Shown here: piece after piece, positions 7,686 through 15,730 of the stretch
How positions within the stretch are numbered: the stretch's first letter is position 1
Layout of the letters: each line of letters opens with the position of its first letter
NCBI GenBank assembly: GCA_002495625.1
Contig: DAGC01000012.1
Span: 16,801 to 80,800 of the forward strand
Source of the DNA: Methanobacterium sp. UBA375
Lineage (GTDB): Archaea > Methanobacteriota > Methanobacteria > Methanobacteriales > Methanobacteriaceae
Direction: 5' to 3'
DNA length: 64,000 bases
Program-made: the position numbers and the translations under genes
Notes under the pieces: model-generated
Databases searched by the model: none
The model's input: the letters and a program-made list of their open reading frames with translations, nothing else
Told to the model about the DNA's origin: nothing

Positions 7686-9383
7686 ATGTCTGAAGAAGCA
7701 AAAAGCCCCATGAAGTATGAAGAGCTGGTGAAATTATACGAGGCTATGGATTCCACCACCAAGAGACTGGAAAAAACCGCTATTTTAGCGGAATTCCTGG
7801 AGATGGTGGGTGAAAAGGACCCGGAAAATTTGCCAGTAGTTACTTTACTGTCACTGGGTCGTATATTCCCCACCTGGAGCGAGGAAGAGTTAGGAATAGG
7901 GTCTAAACTCCTCATGAAAGCCATTTCCCTGGTGGTAGGTGTGACACCGGAGGAGGTGGAGGATCAAATCAGGGACAGCGGGGATATAGGAACCGCATCA
8001 GAAGAGCTTTTCCAGCGTAAAGTACAATCCACGCTTTTTATGAGGTCCCTGTCCATCGATAAGGTCCACCAAAACCTGGTAAAAATCGCAGATATCAGTG
8101 GAGGAAGGTCGCAGTACAAGAAATTAGAGATACTGAGGGAACTCTTATCATCAGCATCGCCACAGGAAGCAAAATACCTTACCCGTACAGTACTGGAAGA
8201 ATTACGGGTGGGGGTGGGAGAAGGAACCCTTAAAGATGCCATTTCCACGGCGTTCAACGTGCCTAAAGAGACGGTGGAAAGGGCTCATATGTTAACCAAT
8301 GATCTGGGACTGGTGGCAAAGGTGGCCAGAGACGAGGGGGAGGAAGGACTTAAAAAACTTACACTCAAACCAGGCAAACCAGTAAAACCCATGCTCGCCC
8401 AGTTATCCCCGGATTATCAGGTCACCATCAGGGAGATGGGATACGCTCTCTGTGAGACCAAATATGATGGTGTCCGGGTCCAGATCCACCGGGAAAATGA
8501 TGAAGTAAACATATTCACCAGGAGACTGGAAAACATCAGTCTTGCTGTTCCGGAAATCACCGAATATATTAAAAAAGCTATTAAACCATCTGATTTCATT
8601 GTTGAAGGGGAGATAATAGTTACCAAGGAAGGGAAGCCCATATCCTTCCAGTATATGTTGCAGAGGGTCCGAAGGAAATATGAGATAGACCGGTTGAGGG
8701 AGGAGATTCCCCTTACACTGTACCTTTTCGATGTCCTTTATTACAAAGAGCCCACCCTGGATGAACCTTTAAAGGACAGGAGAAAATTACTGGAAGAAAT
8801 AGTAGAAGTCATCCCGGGTAAGCTTGAGTTAAGTAAACAGGTTAAAGTCACACCTGAAACAGCAGATTTAGCCCTGGATCTGTTCAACGAATCTATTGAT
8901 GAAGGTCATGAGGGTGTCATGTTAAAGGATCCAAACGCACCCTATACCCCCGGTCTCAGGGGTAAGAAGATGTTGAAGTGGAAGGCCACACCAGAAACCC
9001 TGGATCTGGTGGTGGTGGGTGGAACCTACGGTAAAGGGAGAAGAGCTCATGTGATTGGTTCGTTCCTCCTGGCTTTACAGGATGAAAATAAGGAACTCAA
9101 AACACTGGCCCATGTAGCTACTGGCCTGGATGATAAGACACTCCAGGAGTTGAATGAAATGTCCGAGCCACTTATAACCCGTAAAATTGGCCAGAAGGTG
9201 GAGATGGTGCCGTCCATTATCATGGAGGTTGCCTTCAGTGAGATAGTTAAAAGCCCGGAATACGAGAGCGGCTACTCCTTAAGGTTCCCGGTGGTAAAGA
9301 GGATCAGGACAGACATCAGCATTGATGATATCGACACTGTGGAACGTGTGGAGTCCATGTTTGCCACTATGAAGCTTATTTAG
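7686..9383 (+). CDS. lig: ATP-dependent DNA ligase
   Basis: A 565-residue archaeal replicative DNA ligase that seals nicks via an adenylated lysine. The adenylation motif is CETKYDGVRVQIHR with nucleophile K259. Further nucleotidyltransferase motifs are FTRRLENIS, DFIVEGEIIV, LYLFDVLYY, EGVMLKDPNAPY and KMLKWK. The N-terminal 230 residues form the helical DNA-binding domain and the C-terminus (RFPVVKRIRTD) the OB domain. I chose ATG 7686; an in-frame TTG at 7650 exists but would add 12 residues unlike the family N-terminus. The gene stands alone and is followed by a T7 run at 9389-9395 that may terminate it. Confidence 0.95.
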   Translation: MSEEAKSPMKYEELVKLYEAMDSTTKRLEKTAILAEFLEMVGEKDPENLPVVTLLSLGRIFPTWSEEELGIGSKLLMKAISLVVGVTPEEVEDQIRDSGDIGTASEELFQRKVQSTLFMRSLSIDKVHQNLVKIADISGGRSQYKKLEILRELLSSASPQEAKYLTRTVLEELRVGVGEGTLKDAISTAFNVPKETVERAHMLTNDLGLVAKVARDEGEEGLKKLTLKPGKPVKPMLAQLSPDYQVTIREMGYALCETKYDGVRVQIHRENDEVNIFTRRLENISLAVPEITEYIKKAIKPSDFIVEGEIIVTKEGKPISFQYMLQRVRRKYEIDRLREEIPLTLYLFDVLYYKEPTLDEPLKDRRKLLEEIVEVIPGKLELSKQVKVTPETADLALDLFNESIDEGHEGVMLKDPNAPYTPGLRGKKMLKWKATPETLDLVVVGGTYGKGRRAHVIGSFLLALQDENKELKTLAHVATGLDDKTLQELNEMSEPLITRKIGQKVEMVPSIIMEVAFSEIVKSPEYESGYSLRFPVVKRIRTDISIDDIDTVERVESMFATMKLI

Positions 9384-9388
9384 ATCTG

Positions 9389-9395
9389 TTTTTTT
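9389..9395 (+). terminator. T-run terminator after lig
   Basis: TTTTTTT follows the ligase stop within six bases, with a second TTTTT shortly after. Archaeal RNA polymerase terminates at such T-runs without needing a hairpin. The assignment rests on position only. Confidence 0.4.
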
Positions 9396-9463
9396 ACTCG
9401 TTTTTGTTTGAAAGTAAAGGTTAAATAATACTTTTTTTATATTAATTAATACATTGGAAATGG

Positions 9464-9874
9464 ATGTCTTATGTGATCATAATGGAAGATAGTTTTATCT
9501 TTAAAATAGCGTTAACTATGTCAATTGTGGGCCTGGTAGGTATGATGTTCTCTATTAACCTGATAACCGCCCGGGAAGTTAAGATCAACGAGATTAACCG
9601 GGGGATGCTGGATGAAGATGTAACCCTGCAAGGATTGGTACAGGATGTTAAGAAATCCTCCCGGAGCAACACCTATTTCCTGGATATAATGGATGGAACC
9701 GGTAAAATATCAGTGATAGTCTTTGAAAGCAGTGCAGTTGATCTAGAAAAGACCAATCAGAGTATTTACACTCTGAATAATAAGAGAGTGAAAGTCACCG
9801 GTAAAATAAGTGAATACCAGGGGAAGATGGAACTGATTCTCAAGGATGCGGCTTCCTTAGAAATACTAGGATGA
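9464..9874 (+). CDS. Membrane-anchored OB-fold protein
   Basis: A 136-residue protein with one N-terminal hydrophobic helix (FKIALTMSIVGLVGMMFSIN, about residues 11-30) and a single OB-fold of the tRNA-anticodon/ExoVII type in residues 45-135: VTLQGLVQDVKKSS, YFLDIMDGTGKISVIVF, KRVKVTGKISEYQGKMELIL. OB folds of this kind usually bind single-stranded nucleic acid, but the helix would place the domain at the membrane, possibly outside, where another ligand is possible. The start could also be the in-frame ATG at 9482 (MEDSFIF); neither has a strong SD. It converges with the flippase-like gene and shares no operon with lig. Confidence 0.8.
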   Translation: MSYVIIMEDSFIFKIALTMSIVGLVGMMFSINLITAREVKINEINRGMLDEDVTLQGLVQDVKKSSRSNTYFLDIMDGTGKISVIVFESSAVDLEKTNQSIYTLNNKRVKVTGKISEYQGKMELILKDAASLEILG

Positions 9875-9909
9875 TACGATGTTTACACAAAATTAAACGT
9901 TTAAATTCC

Positions 9910-10911
9910 CTATTTCTCTGAAGACAGGCTGAGGGTATACTTTTTAATTTCATCCAGAATATCCCGGGCGTAATAGGCGGAGAAGATGATGCCCAGCACG
10001 TTTACCAGCCAGAAGGAAACCAGCCGATCAACCAGGGCGATACTACCGGCCAGGGCACTGGGCACACCGAAAAGTACGAATAATCCAGTTAAAGAAATTT
10101 CAATGGAACCAATTCCACCGGGAAGGGCACTGAGTACCCCAATTACATTGGCCAGGAGGAAAATAATGATTATCGCCATGAAATCCATTTGAAGGTTGAA
10201 GGCGTAGAATACGGTGTAAAGCCGGACACATTCCAGTAACCAGGACATCAAAGATAATATAAATACAAATGACAGGTTTTTCAGGTTGGAGAATGACTGG
10301 GCATAGTTTATAATCCCCTCCAGTCCGGTGGTAAGCCGGTCGTAAAGGTTATCCAGTACTTCCTCTTTTATAGGCAGTTTGCTGATTATGGGATGTATCT
10401 TACTGTATAACCATACTCCACTGCCCTCCCTCCAGTTAATCAGATAAACTATAAAAGTCACCCCTAAGGATAATAAACCGCCGATTATAGCGATGAAACG
10501 TATTTTAGGCAGGAATAATCCGGCGATAATTAAGAGAGAACCGGCTATGGCCAGGTCAAAGAATCTCTCAGTCAGACCGGCGGACATACCTTCAGATAGA
10601 CTTATTTTATTTAATTTTTTACCGGCCACTGCGGTCAGTACTTCACCAGCACTTTTCATGGGGCTGAAGTTCCCGGCGAAGATTCCAATGGTTTTAACCA
10701 CGAAGTTATTTTTAAATTCAGTGGTCTGGTCGATGATGAAACCCCACCGAAGGGACCTGATAAATACCACCACGATATGTATAACAGCTGCAAGTAAGAT
10801 AAACCACCAGTCAGCAGTTTCAAGGGCGGTTATGATATTGGATGGCCCAATCCATAATATCAACAATACTACCAGGAGTATACTGAATAAAAGCACGATA
10901 AACTGCTTCAA
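9910..10911 (-). CDS. Flippase-like / lysylphosphatidylglycerol synthase TM region (UPF0104) protein
   Basis: A 333-residue polytopic membrane protein with about seven or eight hydrophobic helices, matching the UPF0104/LPG_synthase_TM family. Characteristic pieces are the N-terminal helix FIVLLFSILLVVLLILWIG, FIRSLRWGFIID, GNFSPMKSAGEVLTAVAGKK, SEGMSAGLTERFFDL, NVIGVLSALPGGIGSIEISLTGLFVLFG and ALVDRLVSFWLVNVLG. The family is proposed to move lipid-linked substrates, and here it follows a dolichol-phosphate-type glycosyltransferase by a 4-base overlap. The start is TTG after AAGGAGGATT. A role in translocating a lipid-linked sugar for surface polymer synthesis is inferred from this pairing. 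Confidence 0.85.
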   Translation of the reverse strand: MKQFIVLLFSILLVVLLILWIGPSNIITALETADWWFILLAAVIHIVVVFIRSLRWGFIIDQTTEFKNNFVVKTIGIFAGNFSPMKSAGEVLTAVAGKKLNKISLSEGMSAGLTERFFDLAIAGSLLIIAGLFLPKIRFIAIIGGLLSLGVTFIVYLINWREGSGVWLYSKIHPIISKLPIKEEVLDNLYDRLTTGLEGIINYAQSFSNLKNLSFVFILSLMSWLLECVRLYTVFYAFNLQMDFMAIIIIFLLANVIGVLSALPGGIGSIEISLTGLFVLFGVPSALAGSIALVDRLVSFWLVNVLGIIFSAYYARDILDEIKKYTLSLSSEK

Positions 10912-11591
10912 TTTTTAATCCTCCTTCTTAAATCCCTTAAAAGGAGTTTAAAGATGTAATAAGTGTACTTCAATATCTTAACCCCGGTGATATATGACTT
11001 CTCCCCCTTATAGGAACTGGGAATGGGAATCTCCTTGACAGACAGACTATTTAAGGAGGCCTGATACAGCATCTCTGACTCGAATTCATAATCATCATAG
11101 GGTATCCCTGAAAAAACACGGGCTGCCTCCCGGGAGAAGATTCTAAAACCGCTCTGGCTATCAGTTATATGATATCCAGTGGTGAATTTCAACAAGTTAG
11201 TGGTTAAATTGTTGGAAAATTTCCTCTGTAATGCCATTCCCTCTGGAGGGCCTTCTAAGAAACGGGAGCAGATGATCATCCCTGCATCATCCAGGCTATC
11301 CAACAGTTGGGGGATGAACCGGGGGTCGTGCTGTCCGTCTCCGTCTAACATAACCATTGCATGGTATCTCTTTTTTAAAGCGTATCTTATCCCGGTTTTT
11401 AAAGCAGCACCTTTACCCAGATTTTTCTCATGTTTTATCACACTGCCCCCTGCTTCCCGGGTTAACTGGGATGTACGGTCACTGGAACCATCATCCACCA
11501 CCAGAACATCCGAGTACTTTAAAGAATTGCTTACAACCTTTCCTATGGTTGCCTCTTCATTATAAGCAGGGATTATGATTATATATTTCAT
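10908..11591 (-). CDS. Family 2 glycosyltransferase (dolichol-phosphate mannose synthase-like)
   Basis: A 227-residue GT-A enzyme that transfers a sugar from a nucleotide donor, probably to a polyprenyl/dolichyl phosphate. Motifs: IIIPAYNEEATIGKVV at the start, VLVVDDGSSDRTSQL, NLGKGAALKTGIRYAL, MVMLDGDGQHDPRF (the DxD metal site), the acceptor loop SDSQSGFRIF-like ITDSQSGFRIFSREA, and EMLYQA. There are no C-terminal membrane helices, so it is a soluble or peripheral form. I placed the start at ATG 11591 because AGGAAAG lies just upstream; an ATG 14 codons earlier has no SD and precedes a non-conserved stretch. Its stop overlaps the flippase-like start, indicating coupled expression. Confidence 0.9.
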   Translation of the reverse strand: MKYIIIIPAYNEEATIGKVVSNSLKYSDVLVVDDGSSDRTSQLTREAGGSVIKHEKNLGKGAALKTGIRYALKKRYHAMVMLDGDGQHDPRFIPQLLDSLDDAGMIICSRFLEGPPEGMALQRKFSNNLTTNLLKFTTGYHITDSQSGFRIFSREAARVFSGIPYDDYEFESEMLYQASLNSLSVKEIPIPSSYKGEKSYITGVKILKYTYYIFKLLLRDLRRRIKN

Positions 11592-11726
11592 CTTAACTTT
11601 CCTATGTTGAATCACAGATTTCAAATTTTCCATTGAATATTTCAGAAGGATTCAGGAGCTTGAACTTTAAAATACTATCATTATTTTTAAATGTTTACAT
11701 ATTATATTAGAATAAAGTGATTTATA

Positions 11727-13130
11727 ATGAATATATCGTATATTAAAGAGATCAGGACTAATTTTTGGTGGTTTTCCCCGGCGGTGGTGATGTTTTTCCT
11801 GGCTCTCCTCCCCACCCTAAAATATGGTTACCCCTTAAGCTGGGATATCTATTACCACACGCACATGGCCCACCTCTATCTGGAACACGGGTTCACTTAC
11901 TTTGATCCCTTAACCTACGCCCCATTCGGAAGACCCATCTTCTATCCGCCTCTGTTCCAGTACTTATTAGCTGCCGTTGGTGTTCTATTTAATCAGGATA
12001 TTTTAACAGTTGCCCGGGTTTTCCAGCCGATATTTGCGTTTCTTGTAATATTATCCTTCACTTACACTACCTACAAGCTTTACAATAAATGTACGGCGTT
12101 TTTCGCTGGATTTCTGGCCATGTCCACCTCACTCGTCCACAGGTTTGTCCTCCCTATACCAGAAAATCTGGCCTTAATGATCTTTCCCCTTTCCGTTTAC
12201 TTGTATTATCGGTCAATAAAGGATGATAGTTACAGGTATGCTGTTTTCTCTGGTGTACTGGCGGGTATAATATTTTTGACCCATGCACTTTCCATTTTAA
12301 TACTGGTATTGGTTATCACAGTTTTCACCGTGTCGATCCTCATTTTAAAGAAAAAAATGAATTTAAAGCAGTTCTGGGTGTTTTTAGGCTCCACATTCCT
12401 AGTAGGTTCCGTGTGGTGGCTTCCACTACTCCTTAAATATGGTTACATTTTCCTTAGCCCCCCTAACGAAGTGGTGGGCTTAGGAGGTTACCTCTTGATA
12501 TTCGGTGTTCTATCGTTAATTTTAATGCCCATCGGCGGGTATTTAATTTTAAAAAGAAGGCAAGTAAGGGATTTACTCATCATAACCTGGCTGTTATCAC
12601 TCCTGTTTCTGGCTAACATCTATCTACTGGGTGTTGATGTGTTAAGCGAGAGGATATTGACCTTCGCTGTTTTTCCCCTGGTTATAATGGCGGGACTGGG
12701 TTTGGATTACGTTAGAACCCATTTTAATCGAAAATTATTCTACTCCTTAGCCGCCCTCACTGTGGCTGTGGCTATCTTTTCTGGAGCTTATTACATGTCA
12801 GATACCGAACCCCTGGTTTATCATTCGGAAATGGACATAGCTCACTGGTTCAAAGCCAATGGAGACGGTCAGGGAGTGGTTGTATCTTCAAATTATAAGT
12901 TAGACCCCACAATCGTTGCTATATCAGGACAACCGGTAGCTACAGGGGGATATGATAATGGTAGGCTGAACAGTCTGGATATAGGGAAATATACGAGTGG
13001 AAATTTCACAAAATTAGATATAATAACGGATAAAGTGGGATACATAGTTTTAGATGTGGGAATAGAAACTCCGCCTTATTCCACGGTGGTTTATGAGAAT
13101 AATGAGTATAAGATATGTAGGATAGGATAA
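11727..13130 (+). CDS. Multi-pass membrane protein, GT-C-like (paralog 1)
   Basis: A 467-residue membrane protein with about ten helices and a C-terminal soluble tail of around 110 residues. The first extracytoplasmic loop is highly acidic/aromatic: LSWDIYYHTHMAHLYLEHGF, then TYFDPLTYAPFGRPIFYPP, resembling the D-containing first loop of GT-C glycosyltransferases and oligosaccharyltransferases. The catalytic role is inference. The gene at 14095-15705 encodes a clear paralog (same LSWDIYYH and FDPLT.AP.GRPI.YPP motifs). Both lie beside a dolichol-phosphate-type transferase and a flippase-like gene, consistent with sugar transfer outside the membrane using a lipid-linked donor. ATG start with AAGTGAT upstream. 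Confidence 0.8.
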   Translation: MNISYIKEIRTNFWWFSPAVVMFFLALLPTLKYGYPLSWDIYYHTHMAHLYLEHGFTYFDPLTYAPFGRPIFYPPLFQYLLAAVGVLFNQDILTVARVFQPIFAFLVILSFTYTTYKLYNKCTAFFAGFLAMSTSLVHRFVLPIPENLALMIFPLSVYLYYRSIKDDSYRYAVFSGVLAGIIFLTHALSILILVLVITVFTVSILILKKKMNLKQFWVFLGSTFLVGSVWWLPLLLKYGYIFLSPPNEVVGLGGYLLIFGVLSLILMPIGGYLILKRRQVRDLLIITWLLSLLFLANIYLLGVDVLSERILTFAVFPLVIMAGLGLDYVRTHFNRKLFYSLAALTVAVAIFSGAYYMSDTEPLVYHSEMDIAHWFKANGDGQGVVVSSNYKLDPTIVAISGQPVATGGYDNGRLNSLDIGKYTSGNFTKLDIITDKVGYIVLDVGIETPPYSTVVYENNEYKICRIG

Positions 13131-13151
13131 TGCTCTAAAACAAATGGTTTA

Positions 13152-13194
13152 GTGGATAAAACTTCATTTTGTTTGGTGGATAAAACTTCATTTT
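13152..13194. repeat. Two-copy direct repeat downstream of GT-C paralog 1
   Basis: The 19-base block GTGGATAAAACTTCATTTT occurs twice, at 13152-13170 and 13176-13194, with a 24-base period. It lies just past the stop of the first membrane protein and before the convergent tetR remnant. A short duplication by slippage is the simplest reading; no function is evident. Confidence 0.7.
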
Positions 13195-13233
13195 CAGTAA
13201 AATCTAAATAAAATCACTTTTCTATTATTTAAA

Positions 13234-13847
13234 CTAATTTTTTATGTGTTCCCATACTTCATTTATGTTAGTTTCAACTCTTTCTTTCATGGATTTTTCC
13301 GGCAATGCTATCCACATTATGACGGTTCCCATCATCATAGTTTCTATAACCTCTGAAACTATGGTATTATTAATATCTGATCTTATTACGCCCTGAGCTA
13401 TACCTTCATTGATTACGTCCTTAATAAAATCAAACATATTAGTGAAGAACTCTGTATAAATTTCGCTTATCATATTATATTTCTGAACACCTTCTATCAA
13501 TAGTAGGTGTAGTGTTCTATAGTCTATTTTTTCGGGACCTCCCACAAGCTGAGTAGTTTCATTGATAACAGAATCATCACCGATAATTGATAGTATTGCT
13601 ACTTTTAGTTTCTCTTTGGGCGTCCCTTCGAAATTTTTAATCTGTTCCATGGTTAAATAGAAATAGTTAAACAAGTATTTTTTTATTTACCCTCGACCAT
13701 CAACGTGTCTTTACTCTCAAAATGGTGATAGAATCCGCCGGTAGTGATGTTTGATTCTCTTTTAACTTCATTTATGGAAACATTATCAAATCCTTTTTCA
13801 AGTAAAAGTTTAAAAGCTGTTTCCATGATCCTTGATTTCGTATCCAT
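13234..13847 (-). pseudogene. TetR-family regulator split by frameshift
   Basis: The N-terminal part (ATG 13847, stop at 13683) encodes a complete TetR helix-turn-helix: RIMETAFKLLLEKGFDNVSI, VKRESNITTGGFYHHFESKD, then stops after 54 codons. Eight bases on, in another frame, the ligand-binding part begins and runs to 13234 (FNYFYLTMEQIKNFEGTPKE through ETNINEVWEHIKN). The junction lies at a run of seven A on the coding strand. Together the two parts have the length of a normal TetR protein of about 200 residues. Because a TAA also precedes the A-run, more than one change is needed to restore the frame. It is a decayed gene, or a consensus error at a homopolymer, between the two GT-C paralogs. 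Confidence 0.75.
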
Positions 13848-14094
13848 AATTCACCCTTCCCTTAATTTTATTTTATCTCTGTAATAAACTAAATTTAATA
13901 TTAAAATCAAATGTTTAGGTAATCTAAAAGAGTGATCACACCAGAGACCCTGTAACCTCATTTAACCTGTGACATTCTCTTAAATATTTTGATGTTGTGC
14001 TATAAATTAAATGTGGAATTAATGTAAAGTATAGGGTAATTCTCACCATAAATTTGTTCTAAAAGTAAATCCAATATTTGGAGGTAGAGTTAGT

Positions 14095-15705
14095 ACGACC
14101 ACTAAAATAGACTACTTGAACACACAAAAGGGTTGGAAAACCTTTTTACTCGTAATTCCTGCTGTAATGGCATTTCTAATAGTGTTGATCCCCACCTTGA
14201 AATTTCAGTGGCCGTTAAGCTGGGATATCTATTACCACGTCCATCTGGCGGGGCTCTATCTGGAATATGGATTCACCTACTTTGATCCCTTAACAGTCGC
14301 TCCATTGGGAAGGCCCATAGCCTATCCACCTGTTTTTCACTTCCTCCTGGCTGGACTTTCCTATGTTTCGGGTACAGACCCGTTTCAGGTGGCCAGATAC
14401 TTGCAGCCGGTACTGGCCATGGCCCTAGTTCTGTCCATCACTTACGTTACTTACCGTTTATTCGGGTTTATTTCAGGAATATCGGCTGGTATACTCACTA
14501 TATTCAGTTTTATAACCATTAACCGGGGATTTTTTGCATCTCCCGGTACTTTAAGCCTTATATTAATGCCCCTGGTTTTATATGCATATTACCGGGCCAA
14601 TGAGGATGGTAACTTTAAATTCCTCCTGGTTTCGGCCGTATTATGTGGGGTGGTGTTTTTAACTCACAGTTTAACGGCATTTATGATGCTCGTGGTAGTG
14701 TTCACCTTCGCAGCAGTTATGAAGCTCTTGAAGAGAAGCTTTAACCCTAAATATCTGGCTATTTTCCTTACTATCACCGCAGTTATGGCTTTACTCTGGT
14801 GGGGGCCGCTTTATATCCTATATCACCCCCAGTTCAACATTTTCCCAGGATATCCGCTCCCCATATCCGAATATTACATCCGATACCTGGGGATTATTCC
14901 TACTTTACTTGCCACTCTTGGGGGTTTATCCCTGCTCAAGAAGGGCGAAAATAAGGGCATTTTCATCCTAGTCTGGTCACTTTCCACGTTAATCTTAAGC
15001 AGGGCATATCTCATTGGTGTAGATTTAATTCCCATCCGTGTACTGGAAGTAGCCTCCTATCCCCTTATCATCATGGCGGGGTATGGGCTGGCAGTCGGTC
15101 TTGATATACTCGGACATAGACTAAATAAAAATAATAGGGATGGTAACTCCTCTAAAGACCCCTTTAAGAACCTTAAAAAACATATAAAATTAACGGTGCT
15201 AATCCTTCTAAGCGTCTTCACCCTGATTTCAGGCGCTGTATTTGCCGATGGCTACACACCTAACCTGATAAGTCCAGACGATTTACATTCCGATTATATC
15301 TTCCCTGAGAGTGTGCATATACTCTTTAACCCTCTGGACTATACCTTCAAGTTTCAGGTCATAGCTGACCGGTTTGGGGATCTTACACTCGCCCAGAACA
15401 GAGAGGGGGTGGTGGATTGGTTTAAATATAATGGGGAGAAGGATAAAACAGTCTACTCTGTTGATTCCTATGTGGATACCATAATAGTTTCCACAACCAG
15501 GATGAAAGTGATGAAGGGGGGTTACAGTGAAAGTATTCCATTATCTGTCTTTAAAAGGAATATGGATGATGTTGGCAGTTTAAACCGGGAGCAGCTTTTA
15601 AAGGATGACATCAAATACCTCCTGCTTCGAAATGGAATGACTATTCCCCCTTACGCTAGGGAAGTGTATAGAAATGGTAACTACGTCATCTGTGTAGTTG
15701 AATAA
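14095..15705 (+). CDS. Multi-pass membrane protein, GT-C-like (paralog 2; ACG start inferred)
   Basis: A 536-residue paralog of the product at 11727-13130, with the same first-loop motifs (LSWDIYYHVHLAGLYLEYGF, FDPLTVAPLGRPIAYPP) and about eleven membrane helices. It differs by a longer, charged insertion near residues 340-360 (NKNNRDGNSSKDPF) and a longer soluble tail. GGAGGT at 14080-14085 is a strong SD, but the codon nine bases on is ACG (14095). The first ordinary start, TTG 14116, has no SD and would shorten the N-terminus relative to the paralog. It is followed by the CWB2-like gene in the same direction, probably in one transcript. Role as a lipid-linked sugar transferase is inferred. 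Confidence 0.75.
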   Translation, partial: TTTKIDYLNTQKGWKTFLLVIPAVMAFLIVLIPTLKFQWPLSWDIYYHVHLAGLYLEYGFTYFDPLTVAPLGRPIAYPPVFHFLLAGLSYVSGTDPFQVARYLQPVLAMALVLSITYVTYRLFGFISGISAGILTIFSFITINRGFFASPGTLSLILMPLVLYAYYRANEDGNFKFLLVSAVLCGVVFLTHSLTAFMMLVVVFTFAAVMKLLKRSFNPKYLAIFLTITAVMALLWWGPLYILYHPQFNIFPGYPLPISEYYIRYLGIIPTLLATLGGLSLLKKGENKGIFILVWSLSTLILSRAYLIGVDLIPIRVLEVASYPLIIMAGYGLAVGLDILGHRLNKNNRDGNSSKDPFKNLKKHIKLTVLILLSVFTLISGAVFADGYTPNLISPDDLHSDYIFPESVHILFNPLDYTFKFQVIADRFGDLTLAQNREGVVDWFKYNGEKDKTVYSVDSYVDTIIVSTTRMKVMKGGYSESIPLSVFKRNMDDVGSLNREQLLKDDIKYLLLRNGMTIPPYAREVYRNGNYVICVVE

Positions 15706-15730
15706 TTCTCGAAAAAATAAAGTGGTTTTG

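Noticed and set aside
13674..13700. Programmed frameshift in the TetR gene
   Set aside because: A TAA precedes the A7 run in the first frame and another TAA precedes it in the second, so a single slip on the run does not join the halves.
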